This document shows positions 56,801 through 63,992 of a DNA stretch of 64,000 bases, piece after piece. Both the position numbers and the translations under genes were made by a program. Position 1 is the first letter of the stretch. Each line of letters opens with the position of its first letter. A model generated the notes under the pieces. The model had not been told where the DNA came from, did no database searches, and was given only the letters and a program-made list of their open reading frames with translations. The stretch lies in the NCBI RefSeq assembly GCF_002797445.1, contig NZ_PGEP01000001.1, positions 2,790,501-2,854,500 of the forward strand, written 5' to 3'. This DNA is from Acidovorax sp. 69. Its GTDB lineage: Bacteria; Pseudomonadota; Gammaproteobacteria; Burkholderiales; Burkholderiaceae_C.

Positions 56801-57971
56801 CGGGCTCGTCATACAGGCGAATGCAGATGCCGTTGGCCACACGCCCGCAGCGCCCGGCGCGCTGGTTGGCGGCCGCCTGGCTGATGGGCTCGACCAGCAG
56901 CTGCTCTACCTTGCTTCTAAAACTGTAGCGCTTGACGCGCGCTGTGCCTGCGTCGATGACGTAACGAACCCCAGGCACGGTGAGCGAGGTCTCGGCCACG
57001 TTGGTGGCCAGCACGATGCGGCGGCCCGTGTGGCCGTCAAAGATGCGGTCCTGCTCGGCCTGCGACAGGCGGGCAAACAACGGGAGCACCTCGGCGTTGC
57101 GCATCACCGGCTGGTGCGCCAGATGCTTGCGCAGGTGGTCAGCGGCCTCGCGGATTTCGCGCTCGCCAGGCAGAAAGACGAGGATGTCGCCCGCCGCGTT
57201 GCCCTGCCAAAGCTCGTCCACGCCATCGGCAATGGCCTCGTTCAGTCCGTAGTCGCGGCTTTCTTCAAACGGGCGGTAGCGCTGCTCGACCGGGAAGGTG
57301 CGGCCCGACACCATGATGACCGGCGCCGGGCCCTTGGCCGACTCAAAGTGCTTGGCAAAGCGGTCGGCATCGATCGTGGCGGATGTGACGATGACCTTCA
57401 GGTCCGGCCGACGCGGCAGGATCTGGCGGATGTAGCCCAGCAGAAAGTCAATGTTGAGGCTGCGTTCGTGCGCCTCGTCAATGATGATGGTGTCGTAGTT
57501 TTTCAGCAGCGGGTCGGTCTGTGTCTCGGCCAGCAAGATGCCGTCGGTCATGAGCTTGACGGAGGCATCGCGACTCAAGCGGTCCTGAAAACGCACCTTG
57601 AAGCCCACCACATCCCCCAGCGGCGTGTTCAGCTCTTCGGCAATGCGCTTGGCCACGCTGCTGGCCGCAATGCGGCGCGGCTGGGTGTGGCCGATGAGCT
57701 GGCCCTTGGTACCGGGCTTGGCGTTGCACTTGCCGCGGCCCAGGGCCAGGGCAATCTTGGGGAGCTGCGTGGTTTTGCCGGAGCCGGTTTCACCACACAC
57801 GATGATCACCTGGTGCTTTTCGATGGCCTCCATGATCTCTTCGCGCTTGCCCGACACGGGCAGCGACTCGGGGAACGTGATGCGCAGCGGCGCGGAGATC
57901 GCGGGTGGTGAGGCGGGTGTCGGTGTGGGGGCGCGGGAAGGCTCAGGCAAACGCGAATCAGAAGAAGACAT
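53820..57971 (-). CDS. hrpA: ATP-dependent RNA helicase HrpA
   Basis: A 1383-residue DEAH-box helicase, the size expected for HrpA. Walker A GETGSGKTTQ is at residues 60-69, then DEAHERS, SATI, and the QRAGRCGR motif; the C-terminal half holds the long HrpA-specific DUF3418-like region (PLFVLNQVNDERCEWLVPGMLKD). Two low-complexity Ala/Pro linkers interrupt the fold (~565-620 and ~1060-1105); the second carries a copy of the dispersed repeat. HrpA acts in RNA processing and ribosome rescue. Confidence 0.95.
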   Translation of the reverse strand: MSSSDSRLPEPSRAPTPTPASPPAISAPLRITFPESLPVSGKREEIMEAIEKHQVIIVCGETGSGKTTQLPKIALALGRGKCNAKPGTKGQLIGHTQPRRIAASSVAKRIAEELNTPLGDVVGFKVRFQDRLSRDASVKLMTDGILLAETQTDPLLKNYDTIIIDEAHERSLNIDFLLGYIRQILPRRPDLKVIVTSATIDADRFAKHFESAKGPAPVIMVSGRTFPVEQRYRPFEESRDYGLNEAIADGVDELWQGNAAGDILVFLPGEREIREAADHLRKHLAHQPVMRNAEVLPLFARLSQAEQDRIFDGHTGRRIVLATNVAETSLTVPGVRYVIDAGTARVKRYSFRSKVEQLLVEPISQAAANQRAGRCGRVANGICIRLYDEPGFNGRPRFTDPEILRSSLAGVILRMKSLHLGDVTQFPFIEAPSGRAIADGYQLLGELGAVDDANELTPMGVALSRLPLDPRVGRMILEARDRKALDEVLIIASALSVQDVRDRPMEAQQQADQAHAKFDDDKSEFSGYLKLWKWINEARGGAPSLPSARAQKAMAAQKAPSQAFLPVAQRSSGRSAVEATPSAPAASATAPAATHKLSNRQYEQQLRQNFISIRRLREWRDIHTQLLTVVTEHKWQINTQPASYEQLHLSMLAGLLGNVGFKSEEEDWYLGARGIKFYKHPGAHLNKKPGRWIIASELVETTRLFGRGIAAIEPQWLEQMGGHLLRKQLLDPHWEKKSAEVTALERATLYGIVVYNNRRINFGKIDPHAAREIFIREALVGGNWETKLPFLAANQKLIAKVEELEHKSRRQDVLVDDELIYAFYDQQLPPEVCSGHSFEAWYRDESKKNSELLKLTRDELMRHEAAGITTNAFPKTVRLGGVDCAASYLHEPGDARDGITVTIPLFVLNQVNDERCEWLVPGMLKDKIQALLKSLHQRPRSRFVPLPENATRLAALLGAPESFGTGSLTDVLLKQVRDETSLDVKRADFKLDMLSPHLFMNFRVVDEHGRQLGHGRNLGALKAEWGAKARGAFQALAGLKLAGTTVSAENSEPKVPPVLDGQAPSAIKSGAKCAAPATKTVAPASTTPSAPAGQRYVSWTFGELPELMEIKKAGQTLIGFPALIDGGDAVTIEVFDEPEVAAAKHRAGLRRLFALQIKDALKYLEKNIPDLQKMAVAYMQVGRNADGTGGGTQEELRNQIIDVALDRAFLLDPLPTDEFAFKRRMDEGRGRLTLIANEVARLASTILLEYAVAARKIKDTKNAPEATQDAQQQLARLMPKNFIAVAPWTQLAHYARYLKAITLRLDKYRADPARDAAKLAELRPQEQRYWRLVAERKGAVDARMQELRWLLEELRVSFFAQELRTPQPVSVKRLDKLWAQVNS
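54757..54805. repeat. Dispersed repeat inside the hrpA linker
   Basis: GATTTAATAGCTGATGGTGCTTGACCATCC matches one half of the family repeat (TTTAATAGCTG, GCTTGA). It codes for LDGQAPSAIKSGA in a linker that is Ala/Pro/Thr-rich, so an in-frame insertion was probably tolerated there. Confidence 0.5.
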
Positions 57972-58166
57972 AGGCCTGCATTATCCGTAGCGGCGCCCTG
58001 CCCCCTGGGCTGCATCTGTACTTTTGGTGCGACATTTCGCTGCGCTTTCAGCGCTTTTCGTTGCCAAAGCCCACAAGGGCCGCCAATATCACAGCCATTC
58101 TTCGGAAGCCAACATACAGCGCACCCCTGGCGCATGGCCCGAACGAACCCCTGGAGGTCCCCCGAC

Positions 58167-58196
58167 ATGTCCGCCTTTGACACCGCACCCGTCTGA
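58167..58196 (+). CDS. Possible nine-residue leader peptide
   Basis: ATG through TGA encodes MSAFDTAPV, with GGAGG nine bases before the ATG. It precedes a terminator-like hairpin by 85 bp and the small basic protein gene by 135 bp. The peptide lacks a run of one regulatory amino acid, so classical amino-acid attenuation is not evident. It may be chance. Confidence 0.3.
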   Translation: MSAFDTAPV

Positions 58197-58280
58197 CCGC
58201 AGTCCACCGCCCCGGCTGGACAGTGCACACCCAGTTCAGCCATAGCGAAAGCACCCGCGCACCCATTCACGCGCTCCGCA

Positions 58281-58308
58281 AGCCCTGGCTCTGTTGCCGG
58301 GGTTTTTT
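58281..58308 (+). terminator. Terminator-like hairpin ahead of the small basic protein gene
   Basis: AGCCCTGGC and GCCGGGGTT pair over nine bases (with two G-U wobbles) around TCTGTT, followed by TTTT. It looks like an intrinsic terminator placed only 22 bp before the next start codon. Confidence 0.7.
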
Positions 58309-58330
58309 GTTTGTGGAGTACGTGCACACC

Positions 58331-58576
58331 ATGAGTGCCAAAAAATTGTCTCGGGCCTACGCCCAGGGTGCGCTGAAAAAGCTGCGTCGCATGAAGGCGC
58401 CCCTGGTCTTGCAGCTGGAAGCCTCGGGCCCGCCCCGAAACCCTGTGGCCGCTGCGCTGGCCCAACGCAGCCTGTCGAGTGCGGCAGGCAAACACATCCG
58501 AACCCGTGGGGCCCAGCGCCGCGCGGACGACGTCGCTTTGCGCAAGGCGATCCAGAATCCCTTTGCGAGCGATTGA
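58331..58576 (+). CDS. Small basic hypothetical protein
   Basis: An 81-residue protein rich in Lys, Arg and Ala (AKKLSRAYAQGALKKLRRMKAP at the start, RTRGAQRRADDVALRKAIQNPF at the end). No domain recognised and no signal peptide. The frame is consistent with coding and the N-terminal ATG has GGAG 12 bases before; a GTG three codons earlier is the alternative. Charge suggests RNA, DNA or ribosome binding, which is inference only. Confidence 0.6.
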   Translation: MSAKKLSRAYAQGALKKLRRMKAPLVLQLEASGPPRNPVAAALAQRSLSSAAGKHIRTRGAQRRADDVALRKAIQNPFASD

Positions 58577-58756
58577 AATGCACCCATCACCAAAGCGCTA
58601 CTCCGGCAGAAGAAGACCTGCCGCAGGAGCCGTTCAGGGCCAAAATCACGGCCTTGCGTGTGCAAGGGCCTGCCTAAATGCCAGCGAATGGACACACAAA
58701 CGCCATCCATCCGTCACACAATCGCCGCATGAGAAGCCTCCGCCCCCAGGAACCCC

Positions 58757-59254
58757 ATGGCCAACGGCTTTACTGAAACCGTCGAGGGCCTGCGCTACGC
58801 CGAATACATATCGGTGCCAATGCGGCTTTTTGCGGGCGTGATTGGCCTTTGCATGTTTCTGATTCCGGTGCCTTTTGTTCTGCACGCCAGTGTCCACACG
58901 CCCTGGTGGCACCTGCTGCTGGCCGTAGCGTGTGTGCTGGCGGCCACTGCCATGGGGCTGCTCTTCATCACCCTGGCACTCTGTCGGGTGCGAACCCTGC
59001 AGTTCGACACCGCGCAGCGCCGTGTACTGCGCACTTCGCGCTGGCCCTTGGGTGCACGCCACACGCCCATCGATTTTGATCGTTTGGGCCTTCCTGACGT
59101 TCTGGAACGGGCCTCAGAAGACGGTCCGTACTATGTGGTTCGACTGACGGTGCAAGGTGAGCGCCCCATGCACCTGGCCAGTTTTGACCGCAGAGATGAT
59201 GCGGAACACTGGCGCAGCCGCGTTGCCGCGCAATGGCAACAAAACACACTTTGA
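58757..59254 (+). CDS. Small membrane protein, unknown function
   Basis: A 165-residue protein with two membrane helices (RLFAGVIGLCMFLIPVPFVLHA and WHLLLAVACVLAATAMGLLFITLAL) and a soluble C terminus with beta-strand pattern (RVRTLQFDTAQRRVLRTSRW... YYVVRLTVQGERPMHLASFDRRDDAEHW), as in PH-like or DUF2244-like inner membrane proteins. No partner gene is evident. Function unknown. Confidence 0.75.
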   Translation: MANGFTETVEGLRYAEYISVPMRLFAGVIGLCMFLIPVPFVLHASVHTPWWHLLLAVACVLAATAMGLLFITLALCRVRTLQFDTAQRRVLRTSRWPLGARHTPIDFDRLGLPDVLERASEDGPYYVVRLTVQGERPMHLASFDRRDDAEHWRSRVAAQWQQNTL

Positions 59255-59340
59255 GAACCTGTCGGGAGGCGTGGTTCTAAGGACACTTATCATTCGCTGC
59301 TCACGCGTTTCCACCACCGCTCTACACACCACCCTCCTTC

Positions 59341-60687
59341 ATGTCCGCTGTCTTCAATTTCACCTTCGTCCCCTGGTTTCGCTCTGTGGCGCCGTACATC
59401 CACAAGTTCCGCAACCAGACCTTTGTGATTGGACTCACGGGTGAAGCCATTGCGGCGGGCAAGCTGCACAACATTGCGCAGGACTTGGCCCTCATCCAGG
59501 CCATGGGCGTGCGCATTGTGCTGGTGCATGGCTTTCGCCCACAGGTGAACGAGCAACTGGCAGCCAAGGGGCACGCCGCCAAGTATTCGCATGGCATCCG
59601 CATTACCGACTCGGTCGCGCTGGACTGTGCTCAGGAAGCTGCGGGCCAACTGCGTTATGAGATTGAGGCGGCTTTCAGCCAGGGCCTGCCCAACACCCCC
59701 ATGGCAGGCGCCACCGTGCGGGTGATTTCGGGCAACTTCCTGACCGCACGGCCCGTCGGCATTGTGGACGGCGTGGACTTTCAGCACTCGGGCCTGGTGC
59801 GCAAGGTGGACGTGGCGGGCATCCAGCGCACGCTGGACATGGGTGCGCTGGTGCTGCTGTCGCCCTTTGGGTTTTCGCCCACTGGCGAAGCCTTCAACCT
59901 GAGCATGGAAGAAGTGGCGACCAGTGTGGCCATCGAGATGCGGGCGGACAAGCTGATCTTCCTGAGCGAGGTGCAAGGCATCCGCATGTCGCCCACCGAG
60001 CCCGAGAGCGAAGACAACCCCATCGACACCGAGCTGCCGCTGGCCGCCGCCCAGGCATTGCTGGCGACGCTGCCCACGGCGCAGACCCCCACCGACACGG
60101 GCTTTTACCTGCAGCACTGCGTGAAGGCCTGCAAGGCGGGCGTGGAGCGCAGTCACATCCTGCCGTTTGCGGTGGATGGATCGCTGCTGCTGGAGGTGTA
60201 TGTGCACGACGGCATCGGCACCATGGTGATCGACGAAAAGCTCGAAGAACTGCGCGAGGCCACGGTCGACGACGTGGGCGGTATCCTGCAGCTCATTGAG
60301 CCGTTTGAGAAGGACGGCACGCTGGTCAAGCGCGACCGCACCGAGATCGAACGCGACATTGCCGCCTACACCATCATCGAACACGACGGTGTGATCTTTG
60401 GCTGTGCGGCGCTCTACCCCTACCCCGAGGCCAAGACGGCCGAGATGGCCGCCGTGACCGTGTCGCCACAAAGCCAGGGCACGGGCGACGGCGAAAAGCT
60501 GCTCAAGCGCATCGAGCAGCGCGCCCGCGCCGCAGGCCTGGACAGCATTTTTGTGCTGACCACGCGCACCATGCACTGGTTCATCAAACGCGGCTTTTCG
60601 CCCGTGGACCCGGACTGGCTTCCCGATGCACGCAAGCGCAAGTACAACTGGGACCGCAAGAGCCAGGTGCTGGTCAAGAAGCTCTGA
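59341..60687 (+). CDS. argA: Amino-acid N-acetyltransferase (N-acetylglutamate synthase)
   Basis: A 448-residue ArgA of classical type: an amino-acid kinase-like N-terminal domain (FVIGLTGEAIAAGKLHNIAQDLALIQAMGVRIVLVHGFRPQVN) and a C-terminal GNAT domain (VTVSPQSQGTGDGEKLLKRIEQRARAAGL, TTRTMHWFIKRGF). It acetylates glutamate for arginine synthesis, first step of the pathway, and is normally inhibited by arginine. No Shine-Dalgarno sequence is visible. Its 3' end overlaps the converging beta-lactamase gene by 14 bp. Confidence 0.95.
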   Translation: MSAVFNFTFVPWFRSVAPYIHKFRNQTFVIGLTGEAIAAGKLHNIAQDLALIQAMGVRIVLVHGFRPQVNEQLAAKGHAAKYSHGIRITDSVALDCAQEAAGQLRYEIEAAFSQGLPNTPMAGATVRVISGNFLTARPVGIVDGVDFQHSGLVRKVDVAGIQRTLDMGALVLLSPFGFSPTGEAFNLSMEEVATSVAIEMRADKLIFLSEVQGIRMSPTEPESEDNPIDTELPLAAAQALLATLPTAQTPTDTGFYLQHCVKACKAGVERSHILPFAVDGSLLLEVYVHDGIGTMVIDEKLEELREATVDDVGGILQLIEPFEKDGTLVKRDRTEIERDIAAYTIIEHDGVIFGCAALYPYPEAKTAEMAAVTVSPQSQGTGDGEKLLKRIEQRARAAGLDSIFVLTTRTMHWFIKRGFSPVDPDWLPDARKRKYNWDRKSQVLVKKL

Positions 60688-61585
60688 AAGTCTCGCGCGC
60701 TGCAACCACTGCACGCGCTACCTGGGCGATGGCGGCATCGCGCTGCTCCGGCTTGGCGGTGGACTCCGTCAGATAGCAGGTCACCAGCACGGGGGCACCG
60801 CCGCCCGCAGGCCACATCACGCCGATGTCGTTGGACGTCCCGCTGTTGGTGGTGCCTGTCTTGTCCCCGACCTTCCAGCCAGGCATGCCCGCACGCAGAC
60901 GCTTGTCCCCGGTGCTCGTCTCTCGCAGCCAGCGCTGCAGCCACGCTCGGGACGGCGGGGTCAGCCCATCGCCCAACACCAACTTCTGCAGCGTCTGCAG
61001 CATGGCCTGTGGCGTGGTGGTGTCGCGCGGGTCGCCCACGGCTGCTTCGTTGAGCGTGGGCTCTGTGCGGTCCAGCCGCGTGGTGCCGTCGCCCAGTGAG
61101 CGTACAAAAGCTGTGAACCCAGCCGGCCCACCATGGCGGGCCAGCAGTACGTTGGCGGCGGTGTTGTCGCTCAGGCTCACGGTGGCAGAGCAAAGTTCCG
61201 CCACCGTCAGACCGCCGCCGTCACCCGCGCGCGGGCCACTCACGGGCGAGTAGTCCACAACAGCATCGCGGCCATACAACACGCGCGCATCCAGCCGCTC
61301 CTTGCCCTGGTCCACCAGCGCCAGCATCCAGCCCGCGAGCAATGCCTTGAAGGTGCTGGCCATGGCAAAACGTTCATCCTGCCGCCAGCCCAGCGCCAGG
61401 CCCGAGCCGGTGTCCAGCATCGCCACGCCCAACCGGCTCTGTGCGCTGCGTTCGATCTGGGCGAGCGTTTCACCCCATTGGCGGGCCGTTGCGTCCTGGT
61501 TTGCCGGATGGCTGGCAGCGGCGCAACCCCACAAAGGAACGGCGGCACCGGCGATCACACCCAAGGAAAACTGTCGTCTTTGCAT
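60674..61585 (-). CDS. Class A beta-lactamase
   Basis: A 303-residue serine beta-lactamase. Active-site motifs are S-T-F-K in FAMASTFKALLAG, SDN in VSLSDNTAAN, the omega-loop glutamate in DRTEPTLNEA (E-P-T-L-N) and KTGT in GDKTGTTNSG. The N terminus (QRRQFSLGVIAGAAVPLWGC) has a twin-arginine pattern and a possible lipoprotein cysteine. It hydrolyses beta-lactams in the periplasm. I start at 61585. It is divergent from the LysR/AmpR-like gene, so it may be inducible. Confidence 0.93.
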   Translation of the reverse strand: MQRRQFSLGVIAGAAVPLWGCAAASHPANQDATARQWGETLAQIERSAQSRLGVAMLDTGSGLALGWRQDERFAMASTFKALLAGWMLALVDQGKERLDARVLYGRDAVVDYSPVSGPRAGDGGGLTVAELCSATVSLSDNTAANVLLARHGGPAGFTAFVRSLGDGTTRLDRTEPTLNEAAVGDPRDTTTPQAMLQTLQKLVLGDGLTPPSRAWLQRWLRETSTGDKRLRAGMPGWKVGDKTGTTNSGTSNDIGVMWPAGGGAPVLVTCYLTESTAKPEQRDAAIAQVARAVVAARETFRAS

Positions 61586-61683
61586 AAGAAATGGAGCGAT
61601 TGGTTGAAACAAGGCCTGAACGATACGGGCTTCGACTCCCCATCACCATCGACAATAATTGCCGTCAGCCCCCAGAAAAACTT
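61586..61683. promoter_or_regulatory. bla/ampR-type divergent promoter region
   Basis: These 98 bp separate the beta-lactamase and LysR-type starts. In bla-ampR systems the regulator binds here to repress or activate the enzyme gene. I can see TCGACAATAATTGCCG near 61648 but no clear LysR T-N11-A site that I would call firmly. Confidence 0.35.
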
Positions 61684-62559
61684 ATGCATCTACCGCTCAA
61701 TGCCCTGCGCGCGTTCGAAGCCTCGGCACGCCACCTGAACCTCACGCGGGCAGCGGCAGAGCTGCATGTGACCCAGACCGCCGTGAGCCAGCACATCCGC
61801 AAACTGGAAGACCGCCTGGGCAAACCGCTGTTCCGCCGCCTGCCGCGTGGCCTGGCGTTGACGGATGAGGGGCAGGCGCTGCTGCCGGTGGTGGCGGAAT
61901 CGTTCGCCAACCTGGAGCGCGCGCTGGAGACGCTGGGCGACACCCGTCCGCGCGAGGTGCTGACGGTAGGCGCCGTGGGCACTTTCGCCGTGGGCTGGCT
62001 GCTGCCGCGTTTGCGTGACTTCCAGCAGGCCTGCCCGTTCGTGGACCTGCGCCTGCTCACCAACAACAACCGCGTGGACATGGCCGGCGAAGGGCTGGAC
62101 TGCGCCATCCGCTTTGGCGACGGCGCCTGGCATGGCACCCATGCCGAACGCATCATGGACGCGCCCATGTCCGTGATGTGCTCGCCCGCGCTGGCCCACG
62201 GCCTGCGCACTGCCGCCGACCTGGCGCGCCAGCCCTTGTTGCGCAGCTACCGAACCGATGAATGGACCGCCTGGTTTGACGCCGCCGGTACGCCCTGCCC
62301 CGTGGTGCGGGGCGCAGTGTTTGACTCATCCCTCACCCTGGCCGAGGCCGCCGCCCAGGGCGCGGGCATGGCGTTGCTTCCGGTGAGCATGTTCGAGCGC
62401 GAATTGCAGCAGGGCCGCCTGGTCCAGCCGTTTGTGCAGGCGCTGCACCGGGGCGCGTACTGGCTCACCCGCCTGCAGACGCGCCCGCCCACTGGGGCCA
62501 TGACTGCGTTCAGTACCTGGCTCATGGCAGAGGCCCGCATTGGTCAGGCTGAAATTTGA
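61684..62559 (+). CDS. LysR family regulator, AmpR-like
   Basis: A 291-residue LysR-type regulator. The helix-turn-helix (LPLNALRAFEASARHLNLTRAAAELHVTQTAVSQHIRKLEDRLGKPLFRRLPRGLALTDEG) is followed by an effector domain with AVGTFAVGWLLPRLRDF and LDCAIRFGDGAWHG, patterns shared with AmpR and GcvA. Divergence from a class A beta-lactamase supports AmpR function: sensing cell-wall fragments. It starts at 61684. Confidence 0.9.
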   Translation: MHLPLNALRAFEASARHLNLTRAAAELHVTQTAVSQHIRKLEDRLGKPLFRRLPRGLALTDEGQALLPVVAESFANLERALETLGDTRPREVLTVGAVGTFAVGWLLPRLRDFQQACPFVDLRLLTNNNRVDMAGEGLDCAIRFGDGAWHGTHAERIMDAPMSVMCSPALAHGLRTAADLARQPLLRSYRTDEWTAWFDAAGTPCPVVRGAVFDSSLTLAEAAAQGAGMALLPVSMFERELQQGRLVQPFVQALHRGAYWLTRLQTRPPTGAMTAFSTWLMAEARIGQAEI

Positions 62560-62610
62560 GTCAAAATAGCCTCTAGCGCTTATCTATCAAGCGCAGACAG
62601 CTATCAATTC
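62560..62610. repeat. Dispersed palindromic repeat, copy
   Basis: TCAAAATAGCCTCTAGCGCTT then ATCTATCAAGCGCAGACAGCTATCAATTC carries all blocks of the family (TAGC, AGCGCTTAT, AAGCGC, AGCTATCAA). It begins at the stop codon of the LysR-type gene, the same placement as the copy after the pseudouridine synthase. Confidence 0.8.
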
Positions 62611-62797
62611 AGAAGTATCCACAGTATCTGCGGTCATGCGGTTGCAGCACGCCGCCGGGGCCCCGCTCAGGATGTAAAGGCTCAGTCTGAACCCACCCGT
62701 GGCCATGTTGATCGCCCCCGCCATCACCAGCGCCGCCACCCCCGCCGTTCCGCCCAGTGTTGATGATCAGCGCAATGCCCATGGCGGCGGCATACAC
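62609..62797 (-). pseudogene. Frameshifted remnant of a membrane protein
   Basis: On the minus strand YAAAMGIALIINT runs in one frame and LGGTAGVAALVMAGAINMATGGFRLSLYILSGAP continues in the next, as if one base were lost or gained near 62755. Both pieces are hydrophobic. The end runs into the repeat copy. I cannot name the family; chance is possible. Confidence 0.3.
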
Positions 62798-62802
62798 GGC
62801 GG

Positions 62803-63099
62803 GTGTGCATGCGCCTGCGCCAGGCGCTGGCCTGGATTGACGACGCCATCCTGCAGCCGCTTCCCCTAAGGCTGGCGCATCGCCTGCTCACACTGGATGC
62901 GCGGCCCGACGCATCGGATGGCGTGACCGTGCTGGCGGCATCGCAGGAAGACCTCGCCTTCATGCTGGGCGTGTCGCGGCAGAGCGTGCACCGGCCGCTG
63001 AAGCTGTGGGAGGAAGAGGGAATTTTGCGGGTGGGGTATCGCGTGGTGGAGTTGATGGACCGCGGCCAACGGGAACGGCAGGCGCTGTCTGCGGGATGA
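62803..63099 (+). pseudogene. Crp/Fnr family regulator, C-terminal fragment
   Basis: About 98 codons retain the tail helix (ALAWIDDAILQPLPLRLAHRLLTL) and the helix-turn-helix (LAASQEDLAFMLGVSRQSVHRPLKLWEEEGILRVGYRVVELMDR) of a Crp/Fnr-type protein. The cyclic-nucleotide-like sensor domain (about 120 residues) is missing and the upstream DNA is unrelated, so this is a truncated gene. The HTH is well conserved, which suggests the truncation is recent or the fragment is still used. Confidence 0.7.
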
Positions 63100-63138
63100 C
63101 CTGGAACGGGGTAGTTTCATTGAAGAAAAATCACCCTT

Positions 63139-63182
63139 GAGCGCCTTTCCCGCTTGCGCTAGCAGCTATCTTTTTTGATATT
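63139..63182. repeat. Dispersed palindromic repeat, half copy
   Basis: GAGCGCCTTTCCCGCTTGCG then CTAGCAGCTATCTTTTTTGATA shows the right half of the family (GCGCTAGCAGCTAT) with a decayed left half. Confidence 0.65.
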
Positions 63183-63272
63183 TCAGCCTTGTTGAAGGCC
63201 TGGCGCCAAGCACCGCAATCCGAACTGGTGACAGAACCACAAGGTCAGCACCCAATCACCGGAACCCCAGCC

Positions 63273-63992
63273 CTACACAAACCCCAGCGCCGCAATATCC
63301 ACCGCATCCACCTGCCCCACATCCAAAAACTCCTGCCCATACCGCAGATGCACCCCTTCGCGCACGAACACCTCGAACAAGTCCGGGTCGATGTGCCCGT
63401 TGTCGCGCATCCTGCACATGATGGCCAGGGCCTCTGACAGGGTCATTCCACTCTTGTAGGGCCGATCGGCCGCTGTCAGCGCCTCAAAGATGTCGGCAAT
63501 GCCCATCATGCGGGCCTGCAGCGACATCTGGTCGCGGGTGAGTCCGCGCGGGTAGCCCTTGCCATCCATGCGCTCGTGGTGGCCTCCCGCGTATTCAGGC
63601 ACGTTCTTCAGGTGGCGCGGCCAGGGCAGTGTCTCCAGCATCTTGATGGTGGCGACGATGTGATAGTTGATGGTGTCGCGCTCGGCCTGCGTCAGCGTGC
63701 CGGCACGGATGGTCAGGTTCTCCACCTCTTCGGCACTCAAAAAGCTGGTCTGCACGCCCTGCGGGTTGCGCCAGTGGCGCATGGCGGCGATGTCCCGCAC
63801 ACGCTGCTGGTCTTCAGATCTCATGGACTCGGTGCCGGTGTTGCAACGGCGCAGAAACTCGCGGTCCTTTTCCAGCGCATGGATTTCATGGTGCAACGCC
63901 TGCAGCTCCTGCCCTTCGGCGCGGGCATCCACCACCGGCCGCAGCGCCAACTGGCGGCGCAGCGCCGCCAGCTCGGCATCACGCTTGAGCAC
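63273..63992 (-). CDS. HD-GYP domain protein, partial (runs off window end)
   Basis: The visible 239 residues are the C-terminal part of a longer protein; the frame is open up to the window edge and no certain start is seen. EYAGGHHERMDGKGYPRGL gives the HHE and GYP motifs, preceded by TLTQAERDTINYHIVATIKMLETLPWPRHLKNVPE. The catalytic HD dyad of canonical HD-GYP enzymes is not seen in the visible part; FLRRCNTGTESM lies where it might precede. This is the variant subgroup common in Comamonadaceae with N-terminal sensor domains. It may be a c-di-GMP hydrolase or an inactive sensor. Confidence 0.85.
   Translation of the reverse strand: MLKRDAELAALRRQLALRPVVDARAEGQELQALHHEIHALEKDREFLRRCNTGTESMRSEDQQRVRDIAAMRHWRNPQGVQTSFLSAEEVENLTIRAGTLTQAERDTINYHIVATIKMLETLPWPRHLKNVPEYAGGHHERMDGKGYPRGLTRDQMSLQARMMGIADIFEALTAADRPYKSGMTLSEALAIMCRMRDNGHIDPDLFEVFVREGVHLRYGQEFLDVGQVDAVDIAALGFV

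Larger units (their letters stand above)
57972..58330. other. Leader region with a short reading frame and terminator
   Basis: This 359-bp gap between hrpA (leftward) and the small basic protein gene (rightward) has no long gene. It holds a possible nine-codon reading frame (58167-58196) with GGAGG upstream and a strong terminator-like hairpin at 58281-58308, twenty bases before the next gene. This order suggests transcription attenuation or a small RNA. Confidence 0.5.
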
